From NCBI GenBank assembly GCA_019635215.1, contig JAHBZZ010000002.1, positions 124,001-188,000 of the forward strand: a DNA stretch of 64,000 bases, in the 5' to 3' direction. Origin of the DNA: Nitrosomonas sp. (GTDB lineage: Bacteria; Pseudomonadota; Gammaproteobacteria; Burkholderiales; Nitrosomonadaceae). Shown one piece after another: positions 1 to 10,333 of the stretch (positions within the stretch are counted from its first letter, which is position 1; each line of letters opens with the position of its first letter). The notes under the pieces were generated by a model. It was not told the origin of the DNA and did no database searches. It was given only the letters and a program-made list of their open reading frames with translations. The position numbers and the translations under genes were made by a program.

Positions 1-980
1 GGAAGCACATATTGCACCCCTTCTGGAAACAACGGCTGCAATTCTTCCATTTTAGCTTTGACTTCGGCCGCGGTATCCAGTGCATTGGCGCCGGTTTGCA
101 GAAAAATACCGATACCTACCCCAGGAACACCGTTGAGCATGTTAACGATATTGTATTCCTGCGCCCCCAGTTCAATACGCGCCACATCTCTCAGATACAA
201 CACACCGCGCGCTCCGTCGGCCCGCAAAATGATATCGCCGAACTCATCAGGTTCGGTCAGACGACCTTTCGCGGTTACGGTATAGACCAGTTGCTGATCC
301 GGTGGAGCCGGGTCCTGTCCAATTTTTCCGGCAGCGTATTGCGCATTCTGTGCACGCAACGCGGCGGCTATATCGCTGGTTGTAATTCCCAGTTGCGCCA
401 TTTTATCCGGCTGCAACCAGATCCGCATGGAATAATCCTGCGCACCAAAAATACGCGCTTCCCCCACACCGCGCGTCCGCTTTAAATCATCCAGAAAATT
501 ATTGGTAATATAATTACTCAGAAACAGTGGTGTATGCTCTTTATTCTGCGACATTATCGCAAAGACGAGCAGTAAATCGTTGGCGCGTTTCTGTATCGTA
601 ATGCCGGATCGCCGGACTTCGTCGGGCAACCGCGGCAAGGCGACATTCACCCGATTACTGATATTAAATGTCGCCAGATCAATATCCGTACCTATCTCAA
701 AGGTTACCGTAATCGTCAGCCGCCCGCTCGAATCGGCGCTCGAATTAAAATACAGCAAGTCATCGACACCGCTGAGCTGCTCTTCTATGGGGGCGGCAAC
801 GGTCTTGATCAATGTTTCTGCACTGGCACCGGGAAAAGTCGCAGCTAACTGCACCACGGGGGGCGTTATCTGCGGATATTGCGCGATCGGCAACTGAAAA
901 GCCGCAGCAATGCCCGCCAGGACTATGATGATCGACAATACGGAAGCGAATATCGGACGTGTAATAAAAAACTTAGTCAT
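1..980 (-). CDS. RND efflux transporter permease, AcrB/MexB-like, 3' end missing
   Basis: Inner-membrane proton-driven pump subunit of a tripartite efflux system. It reads from ATG at 980 leftwards and is still open at base 1, so only about the first 326 residues of a protein that is normally about 1040 are present. The start MTKFFITRPIFASVLSIII is the first membrane helix typical of the HAE1 family, followed by porter-domain sequence such as FPGASAETL and an NRVNVALPRLP segment. It lies 33 bases after the adaptor gene on the same strand, so the two are surely one operon. Exported substrate cannot be told from this part; a hydrophobic drug or solvent range is usual for the family. Family assignment is firm, the specific symbol is not. 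Confidence 0.93.
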   Translation of the reverse strand, partial: MTKFFITRPIFASVLSIIIVLAGIAAAFQLPIAQYPQITPPVVQLAATFPGASAETLIKTVAAPIEEQLSGVDDLLYFNSSADSSGRLTITVTFEIGTDIDLATFNISNRVNVALPRLPDEVRRSGITIQKRANDLLLVFAIMSQNKEHTPLFLSNYITNNFLDDLKRTRGVGEARIFGAQDYSMRIWLQPDKMAQLGITTSDIAAALRAQNAQYAAGKIGQDPAPPDQQLVYTVTAKGRLTEPDEFGDIILRADGARGVLYLRDVARIELGAQEYNIVNMLNGVPGVGIGIFLQTGANALDTAAEVKAKMEELQPLFPEGVQYVL

Positions 981-1013
981 TCTGACTCGAGGTGTGCTTG
1001 TTTCGTATGTAAT

Positions 1014-2138
1014 TTAGTATCTGTAAGACAAGACTTCCGATGCATCAAGCAACTGCGGATCAACCAGCATATCCGGACTTAACCGGATAAGATTATCCAC
1101 CGCAACCTGATCGCCGGTCTGAAGACCGCCCAGTATCACCCAATCTTTACCCATCCATTCGCCAACGGTTACCGGACGCGCAGCAACCTTATCGCGTTCA
1201 TCGATGACATATACGTACCGGCCAAGATCGGAAGTCATCACCGCGCGTTGCGGTACCAGAAAGACATTACTGGTTTCTCCCGCGATAACACGGATGCGTA
1301 CAAACTGACCGGGCAGTAAATGTTGCCCGGGATTTTCAAACGTCGCCCTGAGTTGCTGTGTTCCGATCAACGGATCTATCGTACTGGCGGCAAAATTTAT
1401 GCTGCCCTTGTAGGGATATACATCCCCGTTCGACAAAACGAGGTGTACTTCATCGACATTCTGTTCATTCAACCGCCCACTGAAACGACCAAGCTCGTTA
1501 TCGGAAAAACTGAAACGTACCCAGATCGGTGAAACCTGCGCCATTGTCGTCAATATACTGGTATTTGCCGCTACAAGAACACCCTCTGAAATCAGCGAAC
1601 GTCCCGTGATACCATCAATCGGCGCTCGCACCGTCGTATAGGACAAATCAAGCTTGGCCTGTTGCACACGCGCTTTTAAGCTGTGCAGGACAGCTTCGCT
1701 CAGCATAAACTCTGTATACGCATTGTCATATGCACGCTGGCTGACAAAATTCTCAGCAAGCAATTTTTCATGGCGATTTCTTTCAGTATTGGCCCTTACC
1801 ACACGTATGCTCTGCTCCAGGAACTCTGCCTCAACCTCAGCCAGCGCCTTCCGAAATGGCTCTGGATCGATTTGATACAGTGGTTCACCAGCCTTAACAG
1901 CGATACCTTCATGAAAAAAACGCTTGAGTACAATACCACCGACCCTGGGGCGTATTTCAACTTCTTTGGCACCTTCTGTCAGTGCAACCGTTTCAGCACT
2001 AACGGGTATCGTGGCCGGCTGCATCCGCAATACACCAACCGGTAACAATTCATCGGATATATCTTCTTCCTGCGGTATTCCACCACTGCAGGCAACCAAA
2101 AGAAAAAAAACCACAATTGACAGTAGAAAATTTTTCAT
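1014..2138 (-). CDS. RND efflux membrane fusion protein (periplasmic adaptor lipoprotein)
   Basis: Periplasmic adaptor that joins the inner-membrane RND pump to an outer-membrane channel. The ATG at 2138 is preferred over the longer GTG-started frame (from 2216), because it gives a clean lipoprotein signal MKNFLLSIVVFFLLVACSGG with lipobox LVAC and acylated Cys17. The mature part has the barrel-sandwich and alpha-hairpin pattern: VEIRPRVGGIVLKRFFHEG, then YTTVRAPIDGITGRSLISEG, then a beta-barrel region with LLPGQFVRI. Length of 374 residues is normal for AcrA/MexA proteins. No TolC-type gene follows within the window. The Shine-Dalgarno sequence is weak at this start. Confidence 0.93.
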   Translation of the reverse strand: MKNFLLSIVVFFLLVACSGGIPQEEDISDELLPVGVLRMQPATIPVSAETVALTEGAKEVEIRPRVGGIVLKRFFHEGIAVKAGEPLYQIDPEPFRKALAEVEAEFLEQSIRVVRANTERNRHEKLLAENFVSQRAYDNAYTEFMLSEAVLHSLKARVQQAKLDLSYTTVRAPIDGITGRSLISEGVLVAANTSILTTMAQVSPIWVRFSFSDNELGRFSGRLNEQNVDEVHLVLSNGDVYPYKGSINFAASTIDPLIGTQQLRATFENPGQHLLPGQFVRIRVIAGETSNVFLVPQRAVMTSDLGRYVYVIDERDKVAARPVTVGEWMGKDWVILGGLQTGDQVAVDNLIRLSPDMLVDPQLLDASEVLSYRY

Positions 2139-2501
2139 AAAAAGAGAATTACCGGTCTTTAAAAGGTGTCTAAACAAAACAAACGATGCGTAGTTTTTTC
2201 CAAAAGAAATGACCACATATGCCCTATGGGGTTCTGTATAATGCCTATTTTAGCTTATTGGAATGATAAACAATCTGAAAAGTCATGGAATTTAACAATA
2301 CGCTAGTATCAAGTAGCCTAGGCAATGATACATTTTAAAATCATCATTTTTGAGAAAACCGCATAAAATATAATATATACGGGAATTCTGTTTTATTGGC
2401 ACTGGCATTACTCCGGAAATATTCAGCGATTTCCCCCGATTGCCTGCCGACAATACAAATCAATTGAATTTAAATAAAATAAACTGAGAAGGTGCGTTGA
2501 A
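2139..2501. other. Divergent intergenic region between RND operon and copper oxidase
   Basis: AT-rich 363-base spacer that must hold promoters in both directions. It holds many A/T tracts but no operator I can name. A GAAGG sequence about 10 bases before the ATG at 2502 serves as ribosome binding site for the oxidase. I see no small gene here. Confidence 0.5.
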
Positions 2502-4226
2502 ATGCCAATACGTTATTTTATGGCCAGTTTGGCTATATGCAGTATATTTGCTGCGACAAATATTCAGGCGTCTCTAAAATTGCCTGCAACTGTAAAAGTT
2601 GACCCTGCGGCATTAGAGTTTGAACCCATGTGTGATCCCAAGATACCCGCTTCCTGGCGTAAGGCTCAAATGATAGAAGGTGTTCAGATTGAAGCATCGG
2701 AGCAATGCAGTCCAGATAATCCCTATTTAATCGCAGCAGTTGTCAAAGGAACCAACAATGTGTCCATGAACACATTAATGGAAACCGGTCTGTCGCCTGA
2801 TGCGGTTATTAAAACCGATGACATTGATGGTGATGGTGATCCCGATCGCATCATCATCAAGCTGGAAGTCATTGAACTCAACGGACGGACACCTGACTTT
2901 GAAGGCATGGTGCCCGAGTTTGAAATTGCACCTGGCATAAAACCCGGTGCATGGGTTTTTGCCCCCAAGACAAGCGGCATGTCGACTGAAAACTTCGAAA
3001 GTATCCGTGCCAATTATTTATTGCGCCTACCTTCCCCTGTCATTCGAGTTGAAGTGGGCGATATCGTTCAAATCGTAGTGGAAAATACCCACTATTTCCC
3101 GCATACCATTCATTTACATGGTGTAGATCATCCTTTTTCACATCATGAGTATAACGGCGGTAAACATGGCAATGATGGTGTACCGCAATTCAGCGAACTG
3201 GATTTGATGCCTGGACAAAGACGTGTCTATGAATTCCAAGCGCGTCAACCCGGAACCATGTTCTATCATTGCCATGTACAAACGCATACGCACTTGGCTA
3301 TGGGGCTGGCCGGCATGATTATCGTCGAGGAAAATCGTCCCAATAACTGGTTGCAGACATTAAATATCGGCGGCGGTAAAGTCCGGTATCCTTCAGTGGC
3401 CGTCAAAGAACAATACGATCAGGAATACGATCTTCATTATCATGCAATGGATAAAGAACTGTCTCAAATCATTCAGAAATACAATGATCCGAGACTGATC
3501 GCGTACGAGATGAACCACAAATATGATCTGACTGATTCAACTGAAGATTATTTTACTTTAAATGGTTTGTCGTTTCCCTACACATTACGGGAATCCATGA
3601 TTATTGCCGAACCGGATCAGAATATTAAACTGAGAATGCTGAACAGCGGCGGCGAATTGATTGCAATTCACACGCACGGTCATCATGCAGCCATCACGCA
3701 CTATGACGGCACGGAGCATAACCCGATCGCACGAATCACTCGCGACGTATTTGATATGGCACCCGCACAGCGCCTTGATTTGTTACTGAACACGACTAAT
3801 GATGGATTACACAGTTATGGCGAAGGCGCATGGCTTTTCCATGATCACCGTGAAAAAGGAATCACGACTGACGGCATGAGCGAAGGCGGTAGCATGAGCA
3901 TGATCACTTACAAATCTTATCTCGATGAAGTCGGTATGCCCATAGCAGCACATGGCACCGATCTGTCAATCTACTTTACCAAGGAATATTATCAGAGAAG
4001 ATTGCCCGTCTGGCAGCATATGGATGAGGCCGGCTTTTTAGGTGTACCAGGCGAGCAGTCAGGTTTCAATGCCGAAACAAAAAGTACCATAACCAATTTA
4101 ACCGGCGGTTTTATCGTTGGTATTCTGGTTTATTTACTCATCGCCAGAAGGCAAAAAACCTGGGCAAGTGTGACAAGTGCAATAGCCAGGATTAAAAGCA
4201 TGAAAGGGGGCAAAGCAAATGGTTAA
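2502..4226 (+). CDS. Multicopper oxidase with C-terminal membrane anchor
   Basis: Secreted copper protein of 574 residues. A Sec signal covers residues 1-23 (MASLAICSIFAATNIQA) and a membrane helix lies at about 534-548 (GGFIVGILVYLLIA), so it is anchored facing the periplasm. Copper motifs are HTIHLHG at 201-207, FYHCHVQTHTHLAMGL at 254-269, IHTHGHH at 389-395 and FHDH at 446-449. The type 1 copper ligands (Cys-His and a downstream Met) sit in the first half. The matching site of the second half has Asp in place of Cys. This resembles the type C two-domain oxidases known from Nitrosomonas europaea, but the protein is much longer, with an N-terminal extension containing an Asp-rich DIDGDGDPD segment. 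Substrate is unknown; copper, nitric oxide or phenolics are possible. It overlaps the next gene by 8 bases. Confidence 0.9.
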   Translation: MPIRYFMASLAICSIFAATNIQASLKLPATVKVDPAALEFEPMCDPKIPASWRKAQMIEGVQIEASEQCSPDNPYLIAAVVKGTNNVSMNTLMETGLSPDAVIKTDDIDGDGDPDRIIIKLEVIELNGRTPDFEGMVPEFEIAPGIKPGAWVFAPKTSGMSTENFESIRANYLLRLPSPVIRVEVGDIVQIVVENTHYFPHTIHLHGVDHPFSHHEYNGGKHGNDGVPQFSELDLMPGQRRVYEFQARQPGTMFYHCHVQTHTHLAMGLAGMIIVEENRPNNWLQTLNIGGGKVRYPSVAVKEQYDQEYDLHYHAMDKELSQIIQKYNDPRLIAYEMNHKYDLTDSTEDYFTLNGLSFPYTLRESMIIAEPDQNIKLRMLNSGGELIAIHTHGHHAAITHYDGTEHNPIARITRDVFDMAPAQRLDLLLNTTNDGLHSYGEGAWLFHDHREKGITTDGMSEGGSMSMITYKSYLDEVGMPIAAHGTDLSIYFTKEYYQRRLPVWQHMDEAGFLGVPGEQSGFNAETKSTITNLTGGFIVGILVYLLIARRQKTWASVTSAIARIKSMKGGKANG

Positions 4227-5253
4227 GCATTTATTCATCGCTCTGATCAGCACCATTGCATTCAGTACTGCGGTGCATGCACAAAACAGTACCGGCCATA
4301 ATGCTCATGATGATACGGATCATAGCGAGCATTCCGGTCACGATCATTCTGCACATAACAACTCAGACCACGATCACTCGCACCATGATCACACTCACGA
4401 CATGGATCACAGCGGACATGATCATGGACATGATCATGACAGTGATGATCACAGTGGCATGGATCATGGACATGATCACCCTATGGACATGCCTGGGGAA
4501 CATGGCATGCTGCATCATGACCATGATCATGCCGATCATCACGCTCACGGTGAACATCACCATCATGGCGACGGTCATATCATGGATCATGAAGGCACCC
4601 ATATCATGGGGCAGAATTTTGACAAACTGCCAAGCAGTTGCAGCAGCATTTCAGAGGATGTTGAAATTACCGTACGGGCAGGCAGAAAATATGCCAGACA
4701 ATTTCCAGGTACAGCTTTTGCATTTGATCAGCAGGAATGGCGCGTCAAACCCTGTACCAGAATTACCTGGAACTTTGTCAATGAAGACAATATCCGCCAT
4801 CAATTCATGATGCATGGATTACCCCGTTATTTATATCATCTTGGTATGTTTCACCTTGAAAATACAGGTCCAAGAACGGTTACCGGTACCATGATAGTAC
4901 CTGCAGCGGATGAAACCTATCTGGTGCACTGCGATATTGCCCAGCATATGGAGAAAGGCATGAAGGCCCAGCTCGTTGTTGGCAAAGGCGGTAAGGATAT
5001 TCCGAGCATTCCCGGATTAACACCTTATGTTCTCAACGATACTTATGAGGCCATAGATCTTCCCAAAATAGCTGACAAAGCCAATGACGGCAAGACTACA
5101 AAACCCATAATTCAGCAGATAACGGATTTTTTTAATGCTAATGTGCCGTTCTCGGGGTTGGCTTTAATCGGATTGCTATTCGGTCTGGTTTGCGCGCCAT
5201 TGCTTGTTAGAATAGTTGCGCTCAGAAAAAAAGAAGCTTCGAACGCACCCTAA
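4219..5253 (+). CDS. Histidine-rich cupredoxin, membrane-anchored
   Basis: Periplasmic copper protein of 344 residues. Signal peptide 1-21 (cut near VHA-QN). Residues 27-125 are a low-complexity His/Asp-rich stretch of repeated HDH and DHSGHDH units, a probable metal buffer. Residues about 140-255 form a plastocyanin-like domain with likely type 1 copper ligands His194, Cys238, His243 and Met248 (HCDIAQHMEKGM). A membrane helix at about 311-334 anchors the C-terminus. The ATG overlaps the stop of the multicopper oxidase by 8 bases and follows an AAAGGGGG ribosome site, so the two are translationally coupled. They probably work together, the cupredoxin either passing electrons to the oxidase or loading it with copper. 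No close named relative is recognised. Confidence 0.88.
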   Translation: MVKHLFIALISTIAFSTAVHAQNSTGHNAHDDTDHSEHSGHDHSAHNNSDHDHSHHDHTHDMDHSGHDHGHDHDSDDHSGMDHGHDHPMDMPGEHGMLHHDHDHADHHAHGEHHHHGDGHIMDHEGTHIMGQNFDKLPSSCSSISEDVEITVRAGRKYARQFPGTAFAFDQQEWRVKPCTRITWNFVNEDNIRHQFMMHGLPRYLYHLGMFHLENTGPRTVTGTMIVPAADETYLVHCDIAQHMEKGMKAQLVVGKGGKDIPSIPGLTPYVLNDTYEAIDLPKIADKANDGKTTKPIIQQITDFFNANVPFSGLALIGLLFGLVCAPLLVRIVALRKKEASNAP

Positions 5254-5293
5254 TTCTGATTCGCGTCAGACTCTTCACTAAAGCACAGCCAAC

Positions 5294-5340
5294 AACTGCT
5301 GCACACTGCGCTTCAATCGCAGTGTGCAGCAGTTTTTTAT
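5294..5340 (+). terminator. Strong Rho-independent terminator after the copper oxidase operon
   Basis: A perfect 17-base inverted repeat (arms 5294-5310 and 5318-5334, loop CTTCAAT) is followed directly by a T run. It lies 41 bases after the cupredoxin stop codon and separates the copper operon from the SUF operon. Confidence 0.92.
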
Positions 5341-5496
5341 TCTTTCTCAAAAAAAATTTACAGTCCCAACCTCTATTCCATTCCGGGAAAATACCCTTTC
5401 GAATTACGCCATTTTTCTGACCATCCGTAAGTAATCTTACAAAACCGGCTCTCCTCTGTAATAAGCTTTTTATCCATAAAATACATACTCAAAAAT

Positions 5497-5521
5497 ATAG
5501 TTGACTAATTCAATCAGGAAT
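5497..5521 (+). promoter_or_regulatory. IscR type 1-like operator
   Basis: The 25-base stretch ATAGTTGACT-AATTCAAT-CAGGAAT resembles the E. coli IscR type 1 site (ATAGTTGAC, then a spacer, then TC-GG) upstream of iscR. A second copy of TATAGTTGAC begins at 5524 and overlaps a TTGACA -35 element at 5529-5534. The placement about 100 bases before iscR suggests autorepression by holo-IscR. The site match is by eye to the known consensus. Confidence 0.65.
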
Positions 5522-5622
5522 TGTATAGTTGACAAAAATAATCAAGTATTCTCCATTCTTTAAGTAATGCTTTTTTATAGTTTTATTTATCCGATTTTAC
5601 AGAGGACAAAGGAGTAACCAAC

Positions 5623-6111
5623 ATGAGACTCACAACAAAAGGAAGATTTGCAGTTACTGCGCTTTTAGATCTTGCCATGCAGCAAAGCACCAGTCCGGTC
5701 ACACTTGCGGACATCAGCCAGCGTCAGAAAATCTCCTTATCATATCTGGAGCAGCTTTTTGCAAAACTACGACAATCTGAACTCGTGGACAGCGTACGTG
5801 GACCAGGGGGCGGTTATTGTCTGGCAAAAGGCCTGGAAGAAGTATCAGTGGCTGATATTATCCTTGCTGTCGATGAACCGATCGATGCAACGCAGTGTGG
5901 CGGTAAAGAAAACTGTCACAATGACAGCAAATGCATGACACACGATTTATGGGCAAAACTGAACGAGTTGATTTTCGATTATTTGGGCGGTGTAACCCTT
6001 AAGGAGCTTGTTGATAACAATCAAAGAATACAGCAAATACAACAAATACAGCAACAAAGCGAAGGAATTGTACCGCTTTTTGACATGCGCCGATCCACAA
6101 CGGTGGCTTAA
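5623..6111 (+). CDS. iscR: Fe-S cluster regulator IscR (Rrf2 family)
   Basis: Transcription regulator of 162 residues that senses cellular Fe-S status. The start MRLTTKGRFAVTALLDLA is the family's N-terminal winged helix-turn-helix. Cluster ligands occur exactly at Cys92, Cys98, Cys104 and His107, the same numbering as E. coli IscR. A GGAG site precedes the ATG. The C-terminus carries a Gln-rich tail (QQIQQIQQQ) not needed for the family fold. It heads the SUF operon, so it most likely represses that operon when Fe-S supply is adequate, through the operator at 5497-5521. The assignment is secure; the alternative name sufR would apply only to another family. Confidence 0.93.
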   Translation: MRLTTKGRFAVTALLDLAMQQSTSPVTLADISQRQKISLSYLEQLFAKLRQSELVDSVRGPGGGYCLAKGLEEVSVADIILAVDEPIDATQCGGKENCHNDSKCMTHDLWAKLNELIFDYLGGVTLKELVDNNQRIQQIQQIQQQSEGIVPLFDMRRSTTVA

Positions 6112-6341
6112 ATAAATCATAATAATCTGGCTTCGTTCTGCTATTCGTTATTTCTTACCGAAGATTTATGCTTTTCTGGATGTTTAGATTCACATTCGAA
6201 CAATTCGAGTTATAACAGGTCAAAAATTTGTTTCACTCGCATTCGGATACTGTTGAAATAAAATAATTTTAAACTGAAAACATCACCAATGCGAATATGT
6301 CACGACGCACAGCGGACATGCATTTTAACGGTAAAAATAAG

Positions 6342-6677
6342 ATGACAATCATTCTAACTGAGAAAGCTGCAAAACATATTCAACAACAACTCGCGAAACG
6401 GGGAAATGGTATCGCGTTACGCGTGGGCATCAAGAAATCCGGCTGCTCTGGATTTGCATATACTTATGATTTTGCAGATGAAATCAATATCCATGATCGA
6501 CTTTTCATATCACACGACGTACAAGTCGTCGTTGATGAAAAAGATTTGCCATTTTTGAATGGCGCATTGATCGATTTCATGCAGGAAGGCCTCAGCAGCT
6601 TCTTTAAGCTCAATAATCCCAATATCGATAATACTTGCGGCTGCGGTGAAAGCTTCAGTCTAAAAGATTCCCGGTAA
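6342..6677 (+). CDS. A-type Fe-S carrier protein (SufA/IscA family)
   Basis: Carries assembled Fe-S clusters to apo-proteins. The family start [17 protein letters not shown] fits ATG at 6342; an in-frame ATG at 6297 would add 15 residues with no family match and no clear ribosome site. The three conserved cysteines are present: SGCSGF at about Cys35 and TCGCGE at about Cys99 and Cys101 of the 111-residue form. It lies between iscR and sufB on the same strand, as in other SUF operons, so sufA is the likely functional name, although IscA-type proteins cannot be separated by sequence alone. Confidence 0.9.
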   Translation: MTIILTEKAAKHIQQQLAKRGNGIALRVGIKKSGCSGFAYTYDFADEINIHDRLFISHDVQVVVDEKDLPFLNGALIDFMQEGLSSFFKLNNPNIDNTCGCGESFSLKDSR

Positions 6678-6802
6678 CCGGACTTTTATCAGTTCGCAAT
6701 AAAAAAACCGCTGTTAAGTTGACTGCAAACACCCTGCTCAGTAATTACAACAATATATTCGTCATCAATCAAAAGGAACGATTAAACAAAGGAATAAATT
6801 CG

Positions 6803-8239
6803 ATGAGTGCTGTACTGCAAAACCTGGTTAATCAACCCTATAAACATGGCTTCGTAACGGACATTGAATCCGAAATTGCCCCTAAAGGGCTTAATGAAGA
6901 AACCATTCGCTTAATCTCTGCAAAAAAGAATGAGCCTGAATGGTTACTTGATTTTCGTCTGAAAGCGTATCAGAAATGGCTCACTATGACTGAGCCACAC
7001 TGGCAAAATGTCAAATACCCGAAAATTGATTTTCAGGCTATCAGTTATTACGCAGCCCCCAAACCAAAAAATAAGCTGGCCAGTATGGATGAAGTTGATC
7101 CGGAACTGTTGCGTACTTTTGAAAAGCTTGGTGTGCCGATGCATGAACGCGCAGCACTTGCCGGTGTCGCTGTCGATGTGATTTTTGACAGCGTTTCCGT
7201 AGCGACAACTTACAAAGAAAAACTGGCTGAAGTCGGCATTATTTTCTGCTCGATTTCCGAAGCGGTGCATAATCATCCTGAATTGGTCAGGCAATATCTC
7301 GGCACTGTCGTCCCCGTTGGAGACAATTTCTTTGCCGCTTTAAATTCTGCCGTATTTACCGATGGTTCTTTCTGCTACATTCCTAAAGGCGTTAAATGCC
7401 CGATGGATTTATCGACCTACTTTCGAATCAATACGGAAGAATCCGGTCAATTTGAACGTACATTGATCATTGCTGAAGAAGGCGCATCGGTTTCATATCT
7501 TGAAGGCTGCACTGCGCCACGATTCGACACCAACCAATTGCATGCGGCCGTTGTCGAGCTTGTCGCACTGGACCATGCCGATATTAAATATTCCACGGTG
7601 CAGAACTGGTACGCAGGTGATGAAAATGGCGTTGGCGGAATTTATAATTTTGTTACCAAACGTGGTCTTGCCAAAGGTGTTAACTCCAGAATTTCATGGA
7701 CTCAGGTTGAAACAGGTTCCGCGATCACCTGGAAATATCCATCCTGCATTTTGCGTGGTGACAATTCTGTCGGCGAATTTTACTCCGTTGCGGTAACCAA
7801 TCATTATCAGCAAGCCGACACCGGCACCAAGATGATTCATATCGGTAAAAACACCCGCAGCACGATTATCAGCAAAGGTATTTCTGCCGGAAAATCCAAC
7901 AGCAGTTATCGCGGACTCGTACGTATCGCACCGACAGCCGAAAATGCACGCAATTTCTCACAGTGCGATTCGATGCTTGTTGGTGATCAGTGCGGCGCCC
8001 ATACTTTCCCGTACATACAAGTGCGTAATAACAGCGCGAAAGTCGAGCATGAAGCATCAACATCCAAAATTGGTGAAGATCAACTGTTTTACTTTGCACA
8101 GCGCGGTATCGACGCCGAAGAAGCAGTCTCCATGATCGTCAATGGTTTCTGTAAAGAAGTATTCCAGCAGTTACCCATGGAATTCGCAGTTGAAGCCACC
8201 AAATTACTCAGCTTTAAATTAGAGAACAGTGTCGGATGA
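6803..8239 (+). CDS. sufB: Fe-S cluster assembly scaffold subunit SufB
   Basis: Core subunit of the SufBCD scaffold, on which Fe-S clusters are built in the cytoplasm. Start at 6803 ([11 protein letters not shown]) is chosen because AAAGGA lies 9 bases upstream; the frame is open further left but lacks family sequence. It has 478 residues, which is normal. The C-terminal half shows the conserved SufB signature with [16 protein letters not shown] and [18 protein letters not shown], containing the Cys and Glu-His region implicated in cluster assembly. It overlaps sufC by 4 bases (ATGA), indicating translational coupling. Confidence 0.97.
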   Translation: MSAVLQNLVNQPYKHGFVTDIESEIAPKGLNEETIRLISAKKNEPEWLLDFRLKAYQKWLTMTEPHWQNVKYPKIDFQAISYYAAPKPKNKLASMDEVDPELLRTFEKLGVPMHERAALAGVAVDVIFDSVSVATTYKEKLAEVGIIFCSISEAVHNHPELVRQYLGTVVPVGDNFFAALNSAVFTDGSFCYIPKGVKCPMDLSTYFRINTEESGQFERTLIIAEEGASVSYLEGCTAPRFDTNQLHAAVVELVALDHADIKYSTVQNWYAGDENGVGGIYNFVTKRGLAKGVNSRISWTQVETGSAITWKYPSCILRGDNSVGEFYSVAVTNHYQQADTGTKMIHIGKNTRSTIISKGISAGKSNSSYRGLVRIAPTAENARNFSQCDSMLVGDQCGAHTFPYIQVRNNSAKVEHEASTSKIGEDQLFYFAQRGIDAEEAVSMIVNGFCKEVFQQLPMEFAVEATKLLSFKLENSVG

Positions 8240-9030
8240 ATATTAATCAGAACCCAATCATTTTAAACGTACGCAACCTACATGCCAGCATTCAGGGCAC
8301 CGAGATTCTGAAAGGAATCGATTTAACAGTCAGAAGCGGTGAAATTCATGCCATTATGGGATTAAACGGATCCGGAAAAAGTACTTTCGCAAAAGTACTC
8401 GCCGGTCACCCGGATTACCATGTAACGCAAGGCAGCATTGAATACGAACAACAGGATTTGCTGCAGCTCAGCACGGAAGAACGCGCACAGGCCGGCGTAT
8501 TTCTGGCATTCCAATACCCGATTGAAATTCCGGGGGTCGCTAACAGTCAGTTTCTACGGCTGGCCTATAATACCGTACAAACCAAACGTGGCGGAGAAGA
8601 ACTCGATCCGCTTGAATTCGACGATTTTGTACGCGAAAAAATGAAACTGCTGGAAATGAAACCTGATTTTCTGGACCGCAGTGTCAACGAAGGTTTCTCC
8701 GGTGGAGAAAAAAAACGCAATGAAATTCTTCAAATGGCGCTGCTGGAACCCAAACTTGGCATCCTCGATGAAACCGATTCAGGCCTTGATATCGATGCAC
8801 TCAAGATTGTTGCCGGAGGTGTCAATCACCTCTGCAACAACGATAATGCCATCATTCTGATCACGCATTATCAACGCTTGCTCGACCATATCGTGCCGGA
8901 TTTTGTCCATGTCATGGAAGCCGGCAGGATTATCAAAACAGGCGGTAAAGAATTGGCACACGCGCTTGAAACACATGGTTACGAATGGATCCGCAAGAAC
9001 GAACAGCACGCTGCAGGAGTGTCCACATGA
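8236..9030 (+). CDS. sufC: Fe-S assembly ATPase SufC
   Basis: ABC-type ATPase that drives conformational change in the SufBCD complex. It has 264 residues. Walker [10 protein letters not shown] is at 42-50, the ABC signature SGGEKKRNE at 155-163 and Walker [13 protein letters not shown] at 174-185. The Glu of Walker B in ILDETDSG is typical of SufC. It is cytoplasmic, not a transporter, as there is no membrane partner. It overlaps sufB by 4 bases at its start and sufD by 4 bases at its end. Confidence 0.97.
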   Translation: MNINQNPIILNVRNLHASIQGTEILKGIDLTVRSGEIHAIMGLNGSGKSTFAKVLAGHPDYHVTQGSIEYEQQDLLQLSTEERAQAGVFLAFQYPIEIPGVANSQFLRLAYNTVQTKRGGEELDPLEFDDFVREKMKLLEMKPDFLDRSVNEGFSGGEKKRNEILQMALLEPKLGILDETDSGLDIDALKIVAGGVNHLCNNDNAIILITHYQRLLDHIVPDFVHVMEAGRIIKTGGKELAHALETHGYEWIRKNEQHAAGVST

Positions 9031-10328
9031 GTGAAACACTACCCAACGATTATTTCAGTTGCCTGCTCGGATCATTACCGATTGATCCACAGGATTCTTT
9101 GGGATGGCTGAAACAATTGCGTGCCCAGGCTATCGATCAAGCCGGTCAATTGAGATTTCCGACCGTAAAAGATGAAGAATGGCGATTTACCGATGTATCA
9201 CCACTGACGCAATTGCCTTACAAACCTGCACAAAAAGCCGGCACGCTGAATATATCGGATATTCAGCATTTCTTTATTGCTGAATCTCATCATCGGCTGG
9301 TGTTTGTTGACGGTTTTTTTGCACCTGAATTATCGCAACTCAGTGCGGATGATCAACTGCTGCTCGGCAATTTAACTGCATTGGCATCGGCCAAGGCATC
9401 ACTGGTCGAAACACATTTAGGGCAATACGTTCAGTTCCGGAATAATATTTTTGCCGCACTGAATACCGCATTTCTACAGGATGGCGCACTTATTGTGTTA
9501 CCTGAAAGTTGCGTTGTCAGTTCCCCCATCCATCTGCTGTTCATCGCCACACAGGAACGGACAACTCATTATCCACGTTGTCTGTTGATTGGAGAAAGCA
9601 ACAGTCAGGCAACCGTAATCGAGGATTATGTTGCCCTTGGACCGGATACTTACGTCACCAATTCAGTTACCGAATTCAGTCTCGCGGATAACGCGCAGGT
9701 CAACCATATCCGTGTCCAGCGCGAAAGTAACAAGGCATTTCATCTGGCCCATAGTGCTGTAGCGCTCGAACAGAGCAGCCATTACCGGTCTGTCAGCATT
9801 ACATTAGGCGCATTGATTTCCCGCTTCAATCTTGATGTTGAATTTAAGGCACAGGCAGCGGAATGCACGATTGACGGTCTGGCAATGATTACCGACAAGC
9901 AACTGGCTGACACGCATACCTGCATCAATCACGCGACACCTTACTGCACCAGTCAGCAACAACATAAGTGCATTGTTGATGGCAGTGCGCATGCAGTCTT
10001 TAACGGTAAGATTATCGTACGTCCGCATGCACAACGTACAAACTCGTCACAATCAAGCCGCAACCTGCTCTTGAGCGGCAGCGCACAGATCGATACAAAG
10101 CCGCAGCTTGAAATTTTTGCCGATGATGTGAAATGCGCGCATGGTGCAACGGTAGGTCAGCTTGATAATGAAGAGATTTTCTATCTGAAAAGCCGCGGCC
10201 TGAATGAATTGGCTGCACGTAACCTGCTGACTTACGCATTCGGTGCGGAAATTCTTGATCGCATTCCTGTGCGTTCACTCAAACACGCACTCGAACAAAT
10301 CGTCCTTAATCAAACGCAAAGCAGCTAA
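9027..10328 (+). CDS. sufD: Fe-S cluster assembly protein SufD
   Basis: Partner of SufB in the scaffold complex, of 433 residues. Start ATG at 9027 ([10 protein letters not shown]) follows CAGGAG and overlaps the sufC stop; the longer frame from 8985 only reads through the sufC end. The N-terminal segment [17 protein letters not shown] and the C-terminal [20 protein letters not shown] motif are diagnostic of SufD. The latter is the region corresponding to the SufB assembly core. It is followed five bases later by sufS. Confidence 0.95.
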   Translation: MSETLPNDYFSCLLGSLPIDPQDSLGWLKQLRAQAIDQAGQLRFPTVKDEEWRFTDVSPLTQLPYKPAQKAGTLNISDIQHFFIAESHHRLVFVDGFFAPELSQLSADDQLLLGNLTALASAKASLVETHLGQYVQFRNNIFAALNTAFLQDGALIVLPESCVVSSPIHLLFIATQERTTHYPRCLLIGESNSQATVIEDYVALGPDTYVTNSVTEFSLADNAQVNHIRVQRESNKAFHLAHSAVALEQSSHYRSVSITLGALISRFNLDVEFKAQAAECTIDGLAMITDKQLADTHTCINHATPYCTSQQQHKCIVDGSAHAVFNGKIIVRPHAQRTNSSQSSRNLLLSGSAQIDTKPQLEIFADDVKCAHGATVGQLDNEEIFYLKSRGLNELAARNLLTYAFGAEILDRIPVRSLKHALEQIVLNQTQSS

Positions 10329-10333
10329 AAAAT

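Noticed and set aside
2139-2501. Second sigma-54 promoter at TTGGCACTGGCATTAC before the copper oxidase
   Set aside because: There is no TTGC element at the required distance from the GG.
4256-4810. Second frame inside the His-rich cupredoxin gene, giving a Met/Ile/Thr-rich protein
   Set aside because: Low-complexity GATCATG-type codons of the His-rich region stay open in other frames; the cupredoxin frame has a signal, copper ligands and a membrane anchor.
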